Shown piece by piece: positions 17,833-27,900 of a DNA stretch of 64,000 nt (position 1 is its first letter; every line of letters begins with the position of its first letter). The position numbers and the translations under genes are program-made. Below the pieces are notes generated by a model that worked only from the letters and a program-made list of their open reading frames with translations, was not told the DNA's origin and made no database searches. Source of the DNA: Granulicella sp. S156 (GTDB lineage Bacteria > Acidobacteriota > Terriglobia > Terriglobales > Acidobacteriaceae); the NCBI RefSeq assembly GCF_009766105.1, contig NZ_LMUH01000026.1, positions 360,721 to 424,720 of the forward strand, written 5' to 3'.

Positions 17833-19365
17833 ATGAATTCACTTGCAATCCGCGGCTCGGTCCATTGGGTATCCAACTACGAGATCACTGAAGCTGCTCA
17901 ACCGATTGCCCCTATTTGGGGAATCTTGAGAACTTTGCGCTCTAACCAATGGCTTGTCTTGGCCCAAGCTGCCGCAGAGGAAAAGACAGAGTTCTTCCCG
18001 TTTCGAAAGCGCGAGTTGATTGAACGTTTCGGTGACGCGAAGCCGTTTTCCATTGCATCAGACGTTCTCCATTTGCGAGAACACGGAGCAACAGCAGTAA
18101 AGAAACGTGTTTGGCGTACAGCGTGGAATGAGGATGAGCCTGTTGAGTCATCTCGAATGGTCCTCGTGGATGACCAAGGATCTCTTCTCGGTATTGGTGT
18201 GCCTCGAGGGCAGAGGCAAGATCAGGGTGTAATCACCAGCTATTTAAAGAGCCGCGAGGAGTTCTCATCCGATGCCACATCAATTGAAGAGATCGCACTG
18301 ACTGGATTCTTGAGGAATGAAGGTCCCGAGGACAGAGAAGAAGAACCCAGGGGACAGAAACAGGACGCGGAGCCACCGTCACTGATCGTACCGGTGTTTT
18401 ATGGGACAGACCGACAGCGGGATCCCCAGTCACCTCCGGAGAATATTAGATTCACAAATGAGCGGGCATCAGAGGAAACAGTCTCTCTTGGCGTTTGCAG
18501 TGTAAGCATTCCCAAGAGTCACGAGATCGGCAAATTGGAGCGACCGCCTAAGTGGAAGATTTGGGCACGACCCAGAAGAAACGATCACGTCATGCTTCTT
18601 AGTACGATTGAATTATCTGAGGGCGAATTTAGGGAACAGCTCAGTGCCTCGGTAGTTGAAAGTGCTAAGAGAGATGTCTTCATCTTCGTCCATGGATATA
18701 ACGTCTCATTTGCCGACGCAGCGCTGCGAACTGCACAGTTGGCCACCGATCTGTCATTCCACGGCGGTCCAATCATGTTTAGTTGGCCATCCAAAGGCAA
18801 ACTAGCAGACTACTTGTCCGACGAAGGAGCTATCCAATGGAGCCGACCGCACCTTAAAACTTTTATAGAAGATGTTTGCAAATCATCAAATGCAAATGCG
18901 GTGCATCTGATAGCTCACAGTATGGGATCTCGTGCTCTCGTAGAAGTAGTTCAAGCGCTGAGCACCTCATTATTGCCCGCAGGTTCTCTAAAGCAGTTGA
19001 TCTTTGCAGCTCCTGATGTAGATTCGGGAGTTTTTCAGCAGGCAGCGAAAGCTCTTCGCGGTGTATGTTCAAGGGTTACTCTGTATGCTTCTGACCAAGA
19101 TAAGGCATTGAAGACGTCAAGGAAGATGCACGGATATGCTCGTGCGGGGGAAGCGGGAGCAGGCCTCGTGGTCGTTGCTGGAGTCGACACCGTAGACGCG
19201 TCCCTAGTGGATACTGATTTTTTGGGACATTCTGGATTCGCAACGGATGTACCTCTGATGCAAGATGTCTACTATCTGGTTCAACACGGGCATGCCCCGG
19301 GCCAGCGTTTTGGCTTAGAAGAGCGTTCCGGCGCCCTCGGCACATACTGGTGTTTTAAATCCTAA
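17833..19365 (+). CDS. Alpha/beta hydrolase of the DUF900 type with an unknown N-terminal domain
   Basis: The C-terminal ~300 residues match DUF900 esterase-like hydrolases: PVFYGTDRQRD, then VFIFVHGYNVSFADAALRTAQL, GGPIMFSWPSKG, and the nucleophile elbow HLIAHSMGSR (GxSxG-like with Ser). SLKQLIFAAPDVDSGVF is also typical. The first ~190 residues match nothing I recognise. A C-terminal His for the triad may lie in HSGFA or QHGHA. Starts at ATG 17833; a GTG at 17794 is in frame but has less support. It is cargo lying between attL and the integrase, convergent with the latter. The substrate is unknown; lipid or ester hydrolysis is likely from the fold. Confidence 0.75.
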   Translation: MNSLAIRGSVHWVSNYEITEAAQPIAPIWGILRTLRSNQWLVLAQAAAEEKTEFFPFRKRELIERFGDAKPFSIASDVLHLREHGATAVKKRVWRTAWNEDEPVESSRMVLVDDQGSLLGIGVPRGQRQDQGVITSYLKSREEFSSDATSIEEIALTGFLRNEGPEDREEEPRGQKQDAEPPSLIVPVFYGTDRQRDPQSPPENIRFTNERASEETVSLGVCSVSIPKSHEIGKLERPPKWKIWARPRRNDHVMLLSTIELSEGEFREQLSASVVESAKRDVFIFVHGYNVSFADAALRTAQLATDLSFHGGPIMFSWPSKGKLADYLSDEGAIQWSRPHLKTFIEDVCKSSNANAVHLIAHSMGSRALVEVVQALSTSLLPAGSLKQLIFAAPDVDSGVFQQAAKALRGVCSRVTLYASDQDKALKTSRKMHGYARAGEAGAGLVVVAGVDTVDASLVDTDFLGHSGFATDVPLMQDVYYLVQHGHAPGQRFGLEERSGALGTYWCFKS

Positions 19366-19416
19366 TGATTGATTCGCGGTGTTGCACAAGCCGACGTGTC
19401 TTGCCGGACGCTTGAG

Positions 19417-20427
19417 CTATTGAGCTCTTTCCGACGAGATCCGATCGATGACTGACAATCGATGCTCTGGCGAGAGATGGCTGTACCGAGCTGACATCGT
19501 GATGGTCTTGTGTCCAGCGAGTTCTTGAATCTCTTTGATCGATGCACCCGCCATCGCCAGCCATGAGCAGAACGTGTGGCGGTTGCAGTGCCAGACATAG
19601 CCTTCGATCTCCGCGTCCTGTAAGCAGGGAACGAACCATGAACGTGTGTCGAAGCGAGGGCCTTGCCGAAAAAAGACCGGATCGGCAGGTCTGTGCAATT
19701 TATGTTTGAGAGTTTGGAATGCAGCGACCGAGTCGGCGTTGAGGTGGACCGTTCGTGCGGAGCCGTTCTTCGTCTTTGTGAGGTCAATGGTGCGACGGTC
19801 GAGGTGAACCTGTGCCCAGGTGAGGGAGTATTGCTCCGATAGGCGCATCCCTGTGCTGACGGAGATGATGAACTCGGCCAGATGCTCAGGGAACCGGCGT
19901 TCGATGACCTTGTAGAGCCGGTCGTATTCTTCGCGAGTCAGGAAGCGCAGGCGGCCAACGCCCTCGCGTCGGTGTCGAACCTGCCGTGCGGGATTGATGG
20001 TCGTCTTGTTGTTGTGGACGCCTTCGCGGTAGCAGAGGGAGATGAATGCCTTGTATCGGTTCGCGGTGGCGGGTGTCTTGCAGTGGGAGCGGAGCCAACG
20101 CTCAAGCTCTTGCGGCGTAATCTCAGCGGCGGGAGTCGATCCGAAGGCTTTGCGGACGATCTCGGCTTTGCTGACATAGCTGCGGCGATCCTTGTGGTCG
20201 ATTACGAACTCTAGTGCGTCATCGATCAACTCAGAGAAGCGAACCACCTTACTGTCGCGCAGCTCAGGAAGTTTTCGACCGGCAGTCGCATCGGCCTTAC
20301 GGCTCTGGTAAAGCTTGATCGCATCGGACTTGCGACCTACCTTCTCACGATGGCGTTTCCCAGCAGCGTAGTAATGAATCCACCAGATTCCGCTGCCTTC
20401 AGGCTTTTCGTAGACTCCGCGCATCAT
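19417..20427 (-). CDS. int: Tyrosine recombinase (integrase) of the element
   Basis: 336 aa. It has an N-terminal region with WWIHYYAAGKRHREKVGRKSDA, the short arm-binding type of tRNA-targeting integrases, a SAM-like core-binding domain (about residues 65-155) and a catalytic domain. Catalytic residues are visible: Arg in STGMRLSE, Lys in TKTKNGSART, the box HCNRH (His and Arg), His in GHKTIT, and the nucleophile Tyr in ARYSHLS. It would catalyse recombination between the tRNA-Leu site and the circular element. It lies at the left end, transcribed towards attL and divergent from the restriction operon. Confidence 0.95.
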   Translation of the reverse strand: MMRGVYEKPEGSGIWWIHYYAAGKRHREKVGRKSDAIKLYQSRKADATAGRKLPELRDSKVVRFSELIDDALEFVIDHKDRRSYVSKAEIVRKAFGSTPAAEITPQELERWLRSHCKTPATANRYKAFISLCYREGVHNNKTTINPARQVRHRREGVGRLRFLTREEYDRLYKVIERRFPEHLAEFIISVSTGMRLSEQYSLTWAQVHLDRRTIDLTKTKNGSARTVHLNADSVAAFQTLKHKLHRPADPVFFRQGPRFDTRSWFVPCLQDAEIEGYVWHCNRHTFCSWLAMAGASIKEIQELAGHKTITMSARYSHLSPEHRLSVIDRISSERAQ

Positions 20428-20657
20428 TCCCTCCCAGGTGGCTCTTCCATCGGACGCATGCTACCAAGGTGTCCGACAAAACAGCCACGGTGATTAGACA
20501 TCACCAGGTAAATCTGCCAAGCATCGGCAGATTTACAGGCTAAGGATTATCGTCCTACCAGTCTACATTTTAAGCAGTAGAGCAACCTACTGCATTTTTT
20601 GTTGACAGCTAGGCTTGCGGTGTTGCACTCTGTAGATCGCACTACAGAGAAAACTTT
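20428..20657. promoter_or_regulatory. Divergent region between int and the restriction operon
   Basis: Contains AACAGCCACG (20480-20489), a one-mismatch copy of the element's end motif. There is also a perfect 11-bp hairpin GTAAATCTGCC/GGCAGATTTAC with a 7-nt loop (20508-20536), and a second hairpin GCAGTAG/CTACTGC followed by ATTTTTTG (20574-20600) that looks like a terminator. TTGACA at 20603 may be the -35 of the restriction operon, though no good -10 is seen at 17 nt. Confidence 0.45.
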
Positions 20658-21263
20658 ATGCAGCTTCCTTCAGTATGCACCATCTCGACTGGGTACACGG
20701 CACGCGGGCGTCTTGAGCCGACGCAAAGTGGAGGCGTCCTTGTGATCCAGTTGAGAGACATTTCCGCAAACGGCGATATCGCTGCTGACCGACTCACGCG
20801 CGTCGCCATCGATGGTGCGTTAGACAGGTATCTTGTTCGTGCCGGAGACGTGGTGTTTCGCTCCCGTGGTGATCGCAATACGGCGTCAGTCCTCGATGGC
20901 CGCTTCATTGAGCCTGTTCTTGCCGTGTTGCCGCTGATGATTCTTCGTCCGAAGTCACATGTCATCACGCCTCAGTACCTTGCCTGGGCTATCAACCAAG
21001 CGCCAGCGCAACGCTTTTTCGACAGCATTGCCTGTGGGACCAACATGCGGATGTTGCCGAAGGCTGGTCTTGCGGCTCTTGAAATTGAGGTCCCGGCCAT
21101 CGAAACACAGCGAAAGATAGTCGAGATCCACGCGTTGGCAGAACTAGAACAAAGGCTTGCGATCCTCTCGGCTGAAAAACGTAAGACTCTCACAACCCTG
21201 ATTCTTAACGGCCAAGCAAAAGATTTGAGCGTGGCCGTGGCTACCGGAAGGAAGAAAAAATGA
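20658..21263 (+). CDS. Half-size type I restriction specificity protein (HsdS-like, one target-recognition domain)
   Basis: A 201-residue protein with one target-recognition domain (about 1-145) followed by one conserved helical region ending the TRD: IACGTNMRMLPKAGLAALEIEVPAIETQRKIVEIHAL. This is the usual 'G..q..i....l..i.iplPp..eQ..I' signature of HsdS. Normal HsdS proteins have two such units (about 400 aa). The gene is not obviously damaged and overlaps hsdM by 4 nt, so it may be a functional half-subunit that dimerises, or an alternative specificity module. A full-length hsdS follows hsdM. Confidence 0.8.
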   Translation: MQLPSVCTISTGYTARGRLEPTQSGGVLVIQLRDISANGDIAADRLTRVAIDGALDRYLVRAGDVVFRSRGDRNTASVLDGRFIEPVLAVLPLMILRPKSHVITPQYLAWAINQAPAQRFFDSIACGTNMRMLPKAGLAALEIEVPAIETQRKIVEIHALAELEQRLAILSAEKRKTLTTLILNGQAKDLSVAVATGRKKK

Positions 21264-22771
21264 CAGATCAACTCACGCAGCACCAGGTCAACCAAACCGC
21301 ATGGGCAGCTTGCGATACATTTCGGGGCGTCGTGGACGCTGGTCAGTACAAGGACTACATCCTCGTGATGCTGTTCCTGAAGTACATCTCCGACCTGTGG
21401 AACGATCATGCCGACAAATACCGCAAGCAATACGGAAGCGATCAAGCCCGCATTCGCCGGCGCTTGGAGCGTGAGCGCTTCGTGCTCCCTGAAGGAGCCA
21501 GCTTCTACGACCTCTACGAGCGGAGGAAGGAAGCGAACATCGGCGAGCTGATCAACATCGCCTTGGAGAAGATCGAGGACACAAACCGCAGCAAGCTCGA
21601 AGGCGTGTTCCGAAACATCGATTTCAACTCAGAGTCGAATCTCGGAAGGGTCAAGGACCGAAATCGCAGGCTGAATAACCTTCTGGAAGACTTTGCCAAG
21701 CCTGCACTTGATCTACGCCCATCGCGCGTTACCGGCGACATCATCGGTGAATGCTACATCTACCTAATCTCGCGGTTTGCATCGGACGCGGGTAAAAAGG
21801 CTGGTGAATTCTATACGCCAGCTGCTGTGTCCAAGCTCCTCGCAAAGTTGGCAGCTCCTAAGTCCGGCGACACGATTTGCGATCCGGCTTGCGGTTCGGG
21901 TTCGTTGCTGATCCGCGCCGCTGAAGAGGTCGGTTCCGACAACTTCGCTCTCTACGGGCAGGAGGTCAATGGCTCAACCTGGGCCCTGGCAAGGATGAAC
22001 ATGTTCTTGCACTCAAAGGATGCTGCCCGCGTTGAGTGGTGCGACACCCTCAATAGTCCTGCATTGATCGAGAGCGACCACCTTATGAAATTTGATGTGG
22101 TGGTGGCAAATCCTCCGTTCTCTCTCGATAAATGGGGAGCCGAGAACGCCGCAAAGGATCAGTACAACCGCTTTTGGCGAGGTGTTCCACCCAAGTCAAA
22201 GGGGGACTATGGCTTCATTACCCACATGATCGAGATCGCTAAACGACAGAGTGGGCGTGTCGCGGTCATCGTCCCCCATGGAGTTCTCTTCCGTGCTGGC
22301 GCTGAGGGAGTCATACGTACGAAGTTGATCGAGGAGAACCTTCTTGATGCAGTAGTCGGACTTCCAGCGAATCTTTTCACAACGACAGGAATCCCAGTCG
22401 CGATATTAGTCTTTGATCGTTCCCGCGAGGAAGGTGGTGCGAACGGAGCCCGCAAAGATGTGTTGTTCATCGATGCCAGCAACGAATTCACGCTCAGCAA
22501 AACGCAGAACGTCATGGACGAGACACACATTGGCAAAGTGCTCGAAACCTACAAGACACGTGCCGAGGTTAGCAAATACTCCCACCTGGCTGCGCCGGAA
22601 GAAATCAAAGCAAACGACTATAACCTGAACATTCCGCGATACGTGGATACCTTCGTCCCAGAGGAGGAGATCGATGTCGCCATGCTCCAGAGGGAGATTA
22701 TTCAAATCGAGAAAGAACTTGCCGAGGTCCGTGGGCGGATGGCGGGCTACCTGAAAGAGTTAGGCGTGTGA
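21260..22771 (+). CDS. hsdM: Type I restriction-modification methyltransferase subunit
   Basis: 503 aa, normal for HsdM. The N-terminal helical domain (LTQHQVNQTAWAACDTFRGV...YILVMLFLKYISDLW) is followed by the N6-adenine methylase core: SAM-binding motif I DPACGSGSLL (about residue 208) and catalytic motif IV NPPFS (about residue 284). It transfers methyl groups to adenine in the HsdS-defined site and also takes part in the HsdR restriction complex. It starts with ATGA overlapping the upstream half-hsdS stop. About 60 nt separate it from the second hsdS. Confidence 0.96.
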   Translation: MTDQLTQHQVNQTAWAACDTFRGVVDAGQYKDYILVMLFLKYISDLWNDHADKYRKQYGSDQARIRRRLERERFVLPEGASFYDLYERRKEANIGELINIALEKIEDTNRSKLEGVFRNIDFNSESNLGRVKDRNRRLNNLLEDFAKPALDLRPSRVTGDIIGECYIYLISRFASDAGKKAGEFYTPAAVSKLLAKLAAPKSGDTICDPACGSGSLLIRAAEEVGSDNFALYGQEVNGSTWALARMNMFLHSKDAARVEWCDTLNSPALIESDHLMKFDVVVANPPFSLDKWGAENAAKDQYNRFWRGVPPKSKGDYGFITHMIEIAKRQSGRVAVIVPHGVLFRAGAEGVIRTKLIEENLLDAVVGLPANLFTTTGIPVAILVFDRSREEGGANGARKDVLFIDASNEFTLSKTQNVMDETHIGKVLETYKTRAEVSKYSHLAAPEEIKANDYNLNIPRYVDTFVPEEEIDVAMLQREIIQIEKELAEVRGRMAGYLKELGV

Positions 22772-22831
22772 AGGTAGCAGCAAGGCAGGGACGCGTCGGG
22801 GAAACCTTGAACAGGCTGAGGAAGAATCGAG

Positions 22832-24067
22832 ATGACAATGATTGAAGGCTGGCGAAGTAAAGAGTTGTCGGATTTGGCTACCTTTTATTCCGGAGGAACG
22901 CCGAGCAAGGCTAACTCTGAGTTTTGGGGAGGGGAAATACCATGGATTACGGTCAAGGATATGAAATCTATGCGCTTTTCGGGGTCATCATTTTCCCTTA
23001 CGGCGGATGGAGCGTCTTGCCTGCGAGTCATGCCACCAAATACCATATTTGTTCTTGTCAGAGGTATGGGTCTTTTCAAAGACCTCCCAATACTGTTGTC
23101 GGATCGGCCCGCGACATTCAATCAAGATATTAAAGCCCTCGTTGTATCGAAAGGTGTTGATTCGGAGTTTCTTGCATACTGTTTGCTGGCCCGAAAAGCA
23201 GAGATTCTTCGTCACGTTGATCATGCGGGCCACGGTACTGGTCGTCTTAGCACAGATCTTTTGGCCGCTATTCCACTCCCCTTACCCCCATTTCCCGAAC
23301 AGCTCAAGATTGCCGCGATTCTGCGGACGTGGGATGAGGCAATAGATAAAACAGACGCTCTCATTAGGAAGCGGCAGCAGCAAAATACCGCCATTACCTA
23401 TTCGCTCGTTTTTGGAGAGCACCGTCTTTCGCGCTTTAAGGAATCGGATAGGAACGTTCGGCACGAGTGGTTTGCTCTGCCGTCTCAATGGAGTTGCCTC
23501 CCAATCGGAAGAATCGCCGAGGAGGTTTCAGAGCGAAACGGAAACAATGCCGATTTTGAGGTGTTGTCTTGCTCGAAGCACGTAGGGTTTGTGAAATCAC
23601 TTGATTACTTCAAAAAGCAGGTCTTTAGCTCCGATCTGGCCGCGTATAAGAAGATCAGGCGAGGCGAATTCGGCTTTCCGAGCAACCATGTCGAGGAAGG
23701 TTCAATAGGACTCCAGAATCTCGTAGACGTCGGACTCGTAAGTCCAATTTATACCGTGTTTCGGTTCGCTCCCCAGAAGATCATCGGTTCCTACGCGTTC
23801 AGTGTCCTAAAGTCTAGTCTGTACCGCCATATCTTTGAGGTAAGCACCAGCGCTTCTGTTGATCGGCGTGGAAGTCTGCGTTGGAGTGAGTTTTCCAAAA
23901 TACCGTTTCCTGTTCCGCCCCTCAGAGAACAAGAGGCTATCTCAGAGGTACTTGCAACGCAGGCAGACGGACTCGCTCGACTTCGCGCTCAGCGAGCCGC
24001 AATGGAATGCCAGAAACGTGGCCTTATGCAGAAGCTCCTAATGGGGCAATGGCGAGTGAAGGTCTAG
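22832..24067 (+). CDS. hsdS: Type I restriction-modification specificity subunit (two recognition domains)
   Basis: 411 aa with two target-recognition units. Unit 1 starts ELSDLATFYSGGTPSKANSEFWGGEIPWITVKDM and ends IPLPLPPFPEQLKIAAILRTWDEAIDKTDALI. Unit 2 covers about residues 215-385 and ends FSKIPFPVPPLREQEAISEVLATQADGLARL. The repeat of the conserved 'PLPP..EQ..I' helix is diagnostic. Start at 22832; the third codon is also ATG. It would set the bipartite sequence recognised by the complex. Base composition is a little more AT-rich than hsdM, as usual for specificity genes that are often exchanged. Confidence 0.93.
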   Translation: MTMIEGWRSKELSDLATFYSGGTPSKANSEFWGGEIPWITVKDMKSMRFSGSSFSLTADGASCLRVMPPNTIFVLVRGMGLFKDLPILLSDRPATFNQDIKALVVSKGVDSEFLAYCLLARKAEILRHVDHAGHGTGRLSTDLLAAIPLPLPPFPEQLKIAAILRTWDEAIDKTDALIRKRQQQNTAITYSLVFGEHRLSRFKESDRNVRHEWFALPSQWSCLPIGRIAEEVSERNGNNADFEVLSCSKHVGFVKSLDYFKKQVFSSDLAAYKKIRRGEFGFPSNHVEEGSIGLQNLVDVGLVSPIYTVFRFAPQKIIGSYAFSVLKSSLYRHIFEVSTSASVDRRGSLRWSEFSKIPFPVPPLREQEAISEVLATQADGLARLRAQRAAMECQKRGLMQKLLMGQWRVKV

Positions 24068-24077
24068 AGGAGAAAGA

Positions 24078-24926
24078 ATGTCTAGGAAGCACGTCCCAAT
24101 GGCAATTGCGTACGATTTCGACGGAACCCTCGCGCCCGGAAACATGCAGGAACACCAGTTCCTTCCAGATATTGGGATGACGCCAAGAGAATTTTGGGCC
24201 GAGGTCAAGAAGTTGACCCACGAGCACCAGGCCGACGAGGTTCTTATCTACATGAACCTCATGCTTCGGAAGGCTGCTGCAACCAATGTTCCCGTTCGAC
24301 GCGATGACTTCAAGGCACGAGGGAGCGCCATAGAGCTCTTCGAGGGAGCGGTCGAGTGGTTTGACCGCATCACTGAGTACGGCAGAACCAAGGGGATCCA
24401 TGTGGACCATTACCTTATCTCTTCTGGTAACGCCGAGCTCTTTGCGGGTACTCCCATCGCTTCGAAGTTCGCCAAAGTCTACGCATCCAAGTTCTTCTTC
24501 GATCAAAACGGCGTTGCAGCATGGCCGGCACTTGCTGTCAATTACACAACGAAGACTCAATATCTCTTCCGTATCAACAAGGATGCCCACGATCTCAGCG
24601 ACAGCAGCAAAGTAAATAAATACGTCGAGAAAAACGAGCGGCCTGTACCTTTTGAGAACATGGTGTTCATCGGAGACGGATCAACTGATATCCCATGTTT
24701 TCGCCTAATCAAGGAAGAGGGTGGCCTCTCGGTGGCGGTATATAAGCCGCATACAAAAGGTGCGCGTACCAAGGCCGATCAGTATCTCAAGGATGGTCGA
24801 GTGCACTGCGTTGTGCCAGCTAATTACACGGATGGAAGCGAAATCGACCGTGTCATCAAAGCCAATATCGACGCGGTAGCCGCTAGAGGAGCACTCACAG
24901 GGCTTCTCACGGAGGGCGGGGCATGA
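24078..24926 (+). CDS. HAD-superfamily phosphatase inside the restriction operon
   Basis: 282 aa with all four HAD motifs: AYDFDGTLAPGN (motif I, nucleophile Asp), LISSGNAEL (motif II), a Lys in motif III, and FIGDGSTDIPCF (motif IV). So a Mg-dependent phosphohydrolase is expected. It lies 10 nt after hsdS and overlaps hsdR by 4 nt, so it is certainly translated with the type I system. HAD genes near hsd genes are known in other genomes but their job is not established; a nucleotide, sugar phosphate or phosphoprotein substrate is possible. Confidence 0.87.
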   Translation: MSRKHVPMAIAYDFDGTLAPGNMQEHQFLPDIGMTPREFWAEVKKLTHEHQADEVLIYMNLMLRKAAATNVPVRRDDFKARGSAIELFEGAVEWFDRITEYGRTKGIHVDHYLISSGNAELFAGTPIASKFAKVYASKFFFDQNGVAAWPALAVNYTTKTQYLFRINKDAHDLSDSSKVNKYVEKNERPVPFENMVFIGDGSTDIPCFRLIKEEGGLSVAVYKPHTKGARTKADQYLKDGRVHCVVPANYTDGSEIDRVIKANIDAVAARGALTGLLTEGGA

Positions 24927-27900
24927 TCTTCGACGCCGCCGAGAAGCATCAGTCTCAGATCCCGGCGCTACAGCTTTTGGTGGCATTGGGATTCAAGCCG
25001 CTCAGTCAGGCAGAGGCGATCACGCTGCGGGGTGGACGACTGCGCAACGTCGTTCTTGATGACGTGCTCACTGAGCAGCTCCTCATAATCAACCGCTTCA
25101 CGTACCGTGGGCGCGAGTATGCCTTCGACCTTGAGGACGCTCATGAGGCAATGCGTCGACTGAAGCCGACTCCGGACCGTCTGAAGGGACTGCGTGGAAC
25201 CAATCAGGACATCTACGACACTCTCGTGCTCGGTACGACCATCACGAAGACCATCGATGGCGATAGCAAAAGCTATTCCTTCCGCTTTATCGATTGGGGC
25301 CACCCTGAGAACAACGTCTTTCACGTTACAGCCGAGTTGTCTGTTGAGCGGACCGCCACGACCCAGACCAAGCGTTGCGACATCGTCGCCTATGTGAACG
25401 GCATTCCATTCGTTGTCATCGAGAACAAGCGACCCACGGAGAGTCTTAAGAAAGCCGGAAGCCAGCTGATCGGCTATCAGAGCGAAGACAACATTCCGCA
25501 GTTGTTCCACTTTGCTCAGTTGCTGTTGACCATGAACCGGCAGGAAGCGAGATTCGCAACGGTCGGAACCCCTCAGAAATTCTGGCAGACCTGGAAGGAC
25601 GAGGAGGATAACGACGCGTCGATAGCGGTGAGTGCCAACCGACCGCTTACCGTCGACGAGAAGGAGGCTATCTTCAGCGGCGACTTCGCGGCGGCGCGGT
25701 CACACTTTGATGCCATGCTCTCGGAGGGAGACCGCGCCATCACGGCTCAGGACCGAACGATCTACGCGTTGTGCCGTCCTGAGCGACTGCTCGATCTGGT
25801 TCGTCGCTTCACTGTGTTTGATGGTGGCAATCGGAAGATCGCCCGCCACCCGCAGTTCTTCGGTATCCGGAAAGCCGTTGCGCGACTTAAGCAGTTCGAC
25901 CTCAAGGGAGTTCGCAAGGGCGGTGTCATTTGGCACACGCAGGGGTCAGGCAAGTCGTTGACGATGGTAATGCTCGGTCGGTCCTTGGCTCTGGATAAGG
26001 AAATTTTGAACCCACGAATCATCATCGTGACTGATCGGGATGACCTCGATAAACAGATCAAAGATACTTTCAAGTCTTGTGAGCTGACACCGATCCGCGC
26101 TACGAGTGGCGCGCATCTGTTCGAACTCGTTCGCGACAAGAAGCCGTTGGTCACCACGATCATCAACAAGTTCGATTCGGCGGCTCGCGGGAATCAAGAC
26201 GCCGACATGGATGCCAACATCGTTGTACTTGTGGATGAAAGCCATCGTACACAGACAGGGCGCTATGGTGGTCATAGCCAATTTGCGGTGAAGATGCGCC
26301 GATTCCTCCCAAAAGCCTGCTATATCGGTTTTACTGGGACGCCGCTGCTCAAGGACGAGAAGAATACTCTTTCCACCTTCGGTGGCCTCATCCACCGCTA
26401 TGCAATCGATGAGGCTGTTGCAGACGAGGCTGTTGTGCCTCTGCTCTATGAAGGTCGACTTGTCGAGCAACAGATCAGCGGCCAGGTTATCGATCAATGG
26501 TTCGACAAGATCAGTGCGGGACTTACCGAAGAGCAAAAAGCTGATCTGAAGCGAAAATTCTCTCGCATGGAAGCCCTGGCTACAACCGGTCAGGCGATCA
26601 GAGCTAAAGCATTCGATATCTCCGAGCACTTTCGCCAGTACTGGCAAGGAACAGGTTTCAAGGCCCAACTCGTCGCCCCGTCGAAGTCAGCTGCAATACG
26701 TTTCAAAGACGTGCTTGATGAGATCGGGCATGTCACGAGCGAAGTCGTAATATCCGCTCCCGACGACAATGAGGGTAATGAAGAGGTAGACAAAGACTCG
26801 AAAGACCTCGTTCGCATTTTCTGGGACAAGATGATGGCTCGTTTCAAGACAGAGGACGAGTACAACCGGCAGATCATCGACGCATTCAAAGGGTCAGGAG
26901 ATCCAGAGATTCTCATTGTCGTATCCAAGCTGCTAACCGGCTTCGACGCACCACGGAATGCTGTCCTGTATGTGTGCAAGTCACTCCGCGAACACAATCT
27001 CCTTCAGGCCATTGCGCGGGTGAATCGTCTCTATGAAGAAGACGGAACTGAGAAACAGTTCGGATTCATCATCGATTACGAGGGCTTGCTCGGAGAACTC
27101 GACAGGGCGCTGACGACATATAGCGCGTTTGATGGCTATGATGCGTCAGACCTGGCTGGTACGGTTCACGACGTGAGGGAGGAAATTCGGAAGCTTCCGC
27201 AATTGCATGACCAGCTTTGGGACCTTTTCAAGCCCGTGAAGAACAAACGGGACATGGAGCAGTTCGAGCAGTTCCTAGCTGATGATTCAATCCGTCAAGA
27301 ATTCTACGAGCGGCTCCGTGCCTTTAGTCGGTGTCTGCATATTTCTATGTCCTCAGACAAGCTGCTTGATGTCTTCAACGAAGCAAAGGTCGACAGCATG
27401 AAGCGCGACTGGAAGCAGTTCTCGGAACTCAAGCGGTCAGTTCAGCTGCGCTACCAAGAGACTGTGGACCTCAAGGAGTTCGAGCCAAAAATACAAAAGC
27501 TCCTTGACGATCACGTCGTCGCCATGCCCGCAGAGACGATCATCCAGCTTGTAAATATCAACGATCCCGATGCGCTTGAGGCCGTCGTGCAGGAAAACGA
27601 TGTTTCCGATGCGTCGAAGGCAGACCGCATAGCGAGCGCTACGCGCAAGACCATCACGGAGAAGATGGATGAAGATCCGACCTTCTACCGTCGCTTTTCG
27701 GAACTGCTTGCCAAAACGATCCAGGACTATCGGGCTAAGCGGATATCGGAACGGGACTATCTCAAGAACGTGATTGACCTCGCTAGCAAGGTGGCCAGGA
27801 AAGATCGTGGGCTCGACGTTCCAAAGCCAATCAGAAATGACCAAGATGGTCAGGCGTTCTTCGGTGTCCTAGACGGTTCGTTGGTCAACGCTGATGGCGC

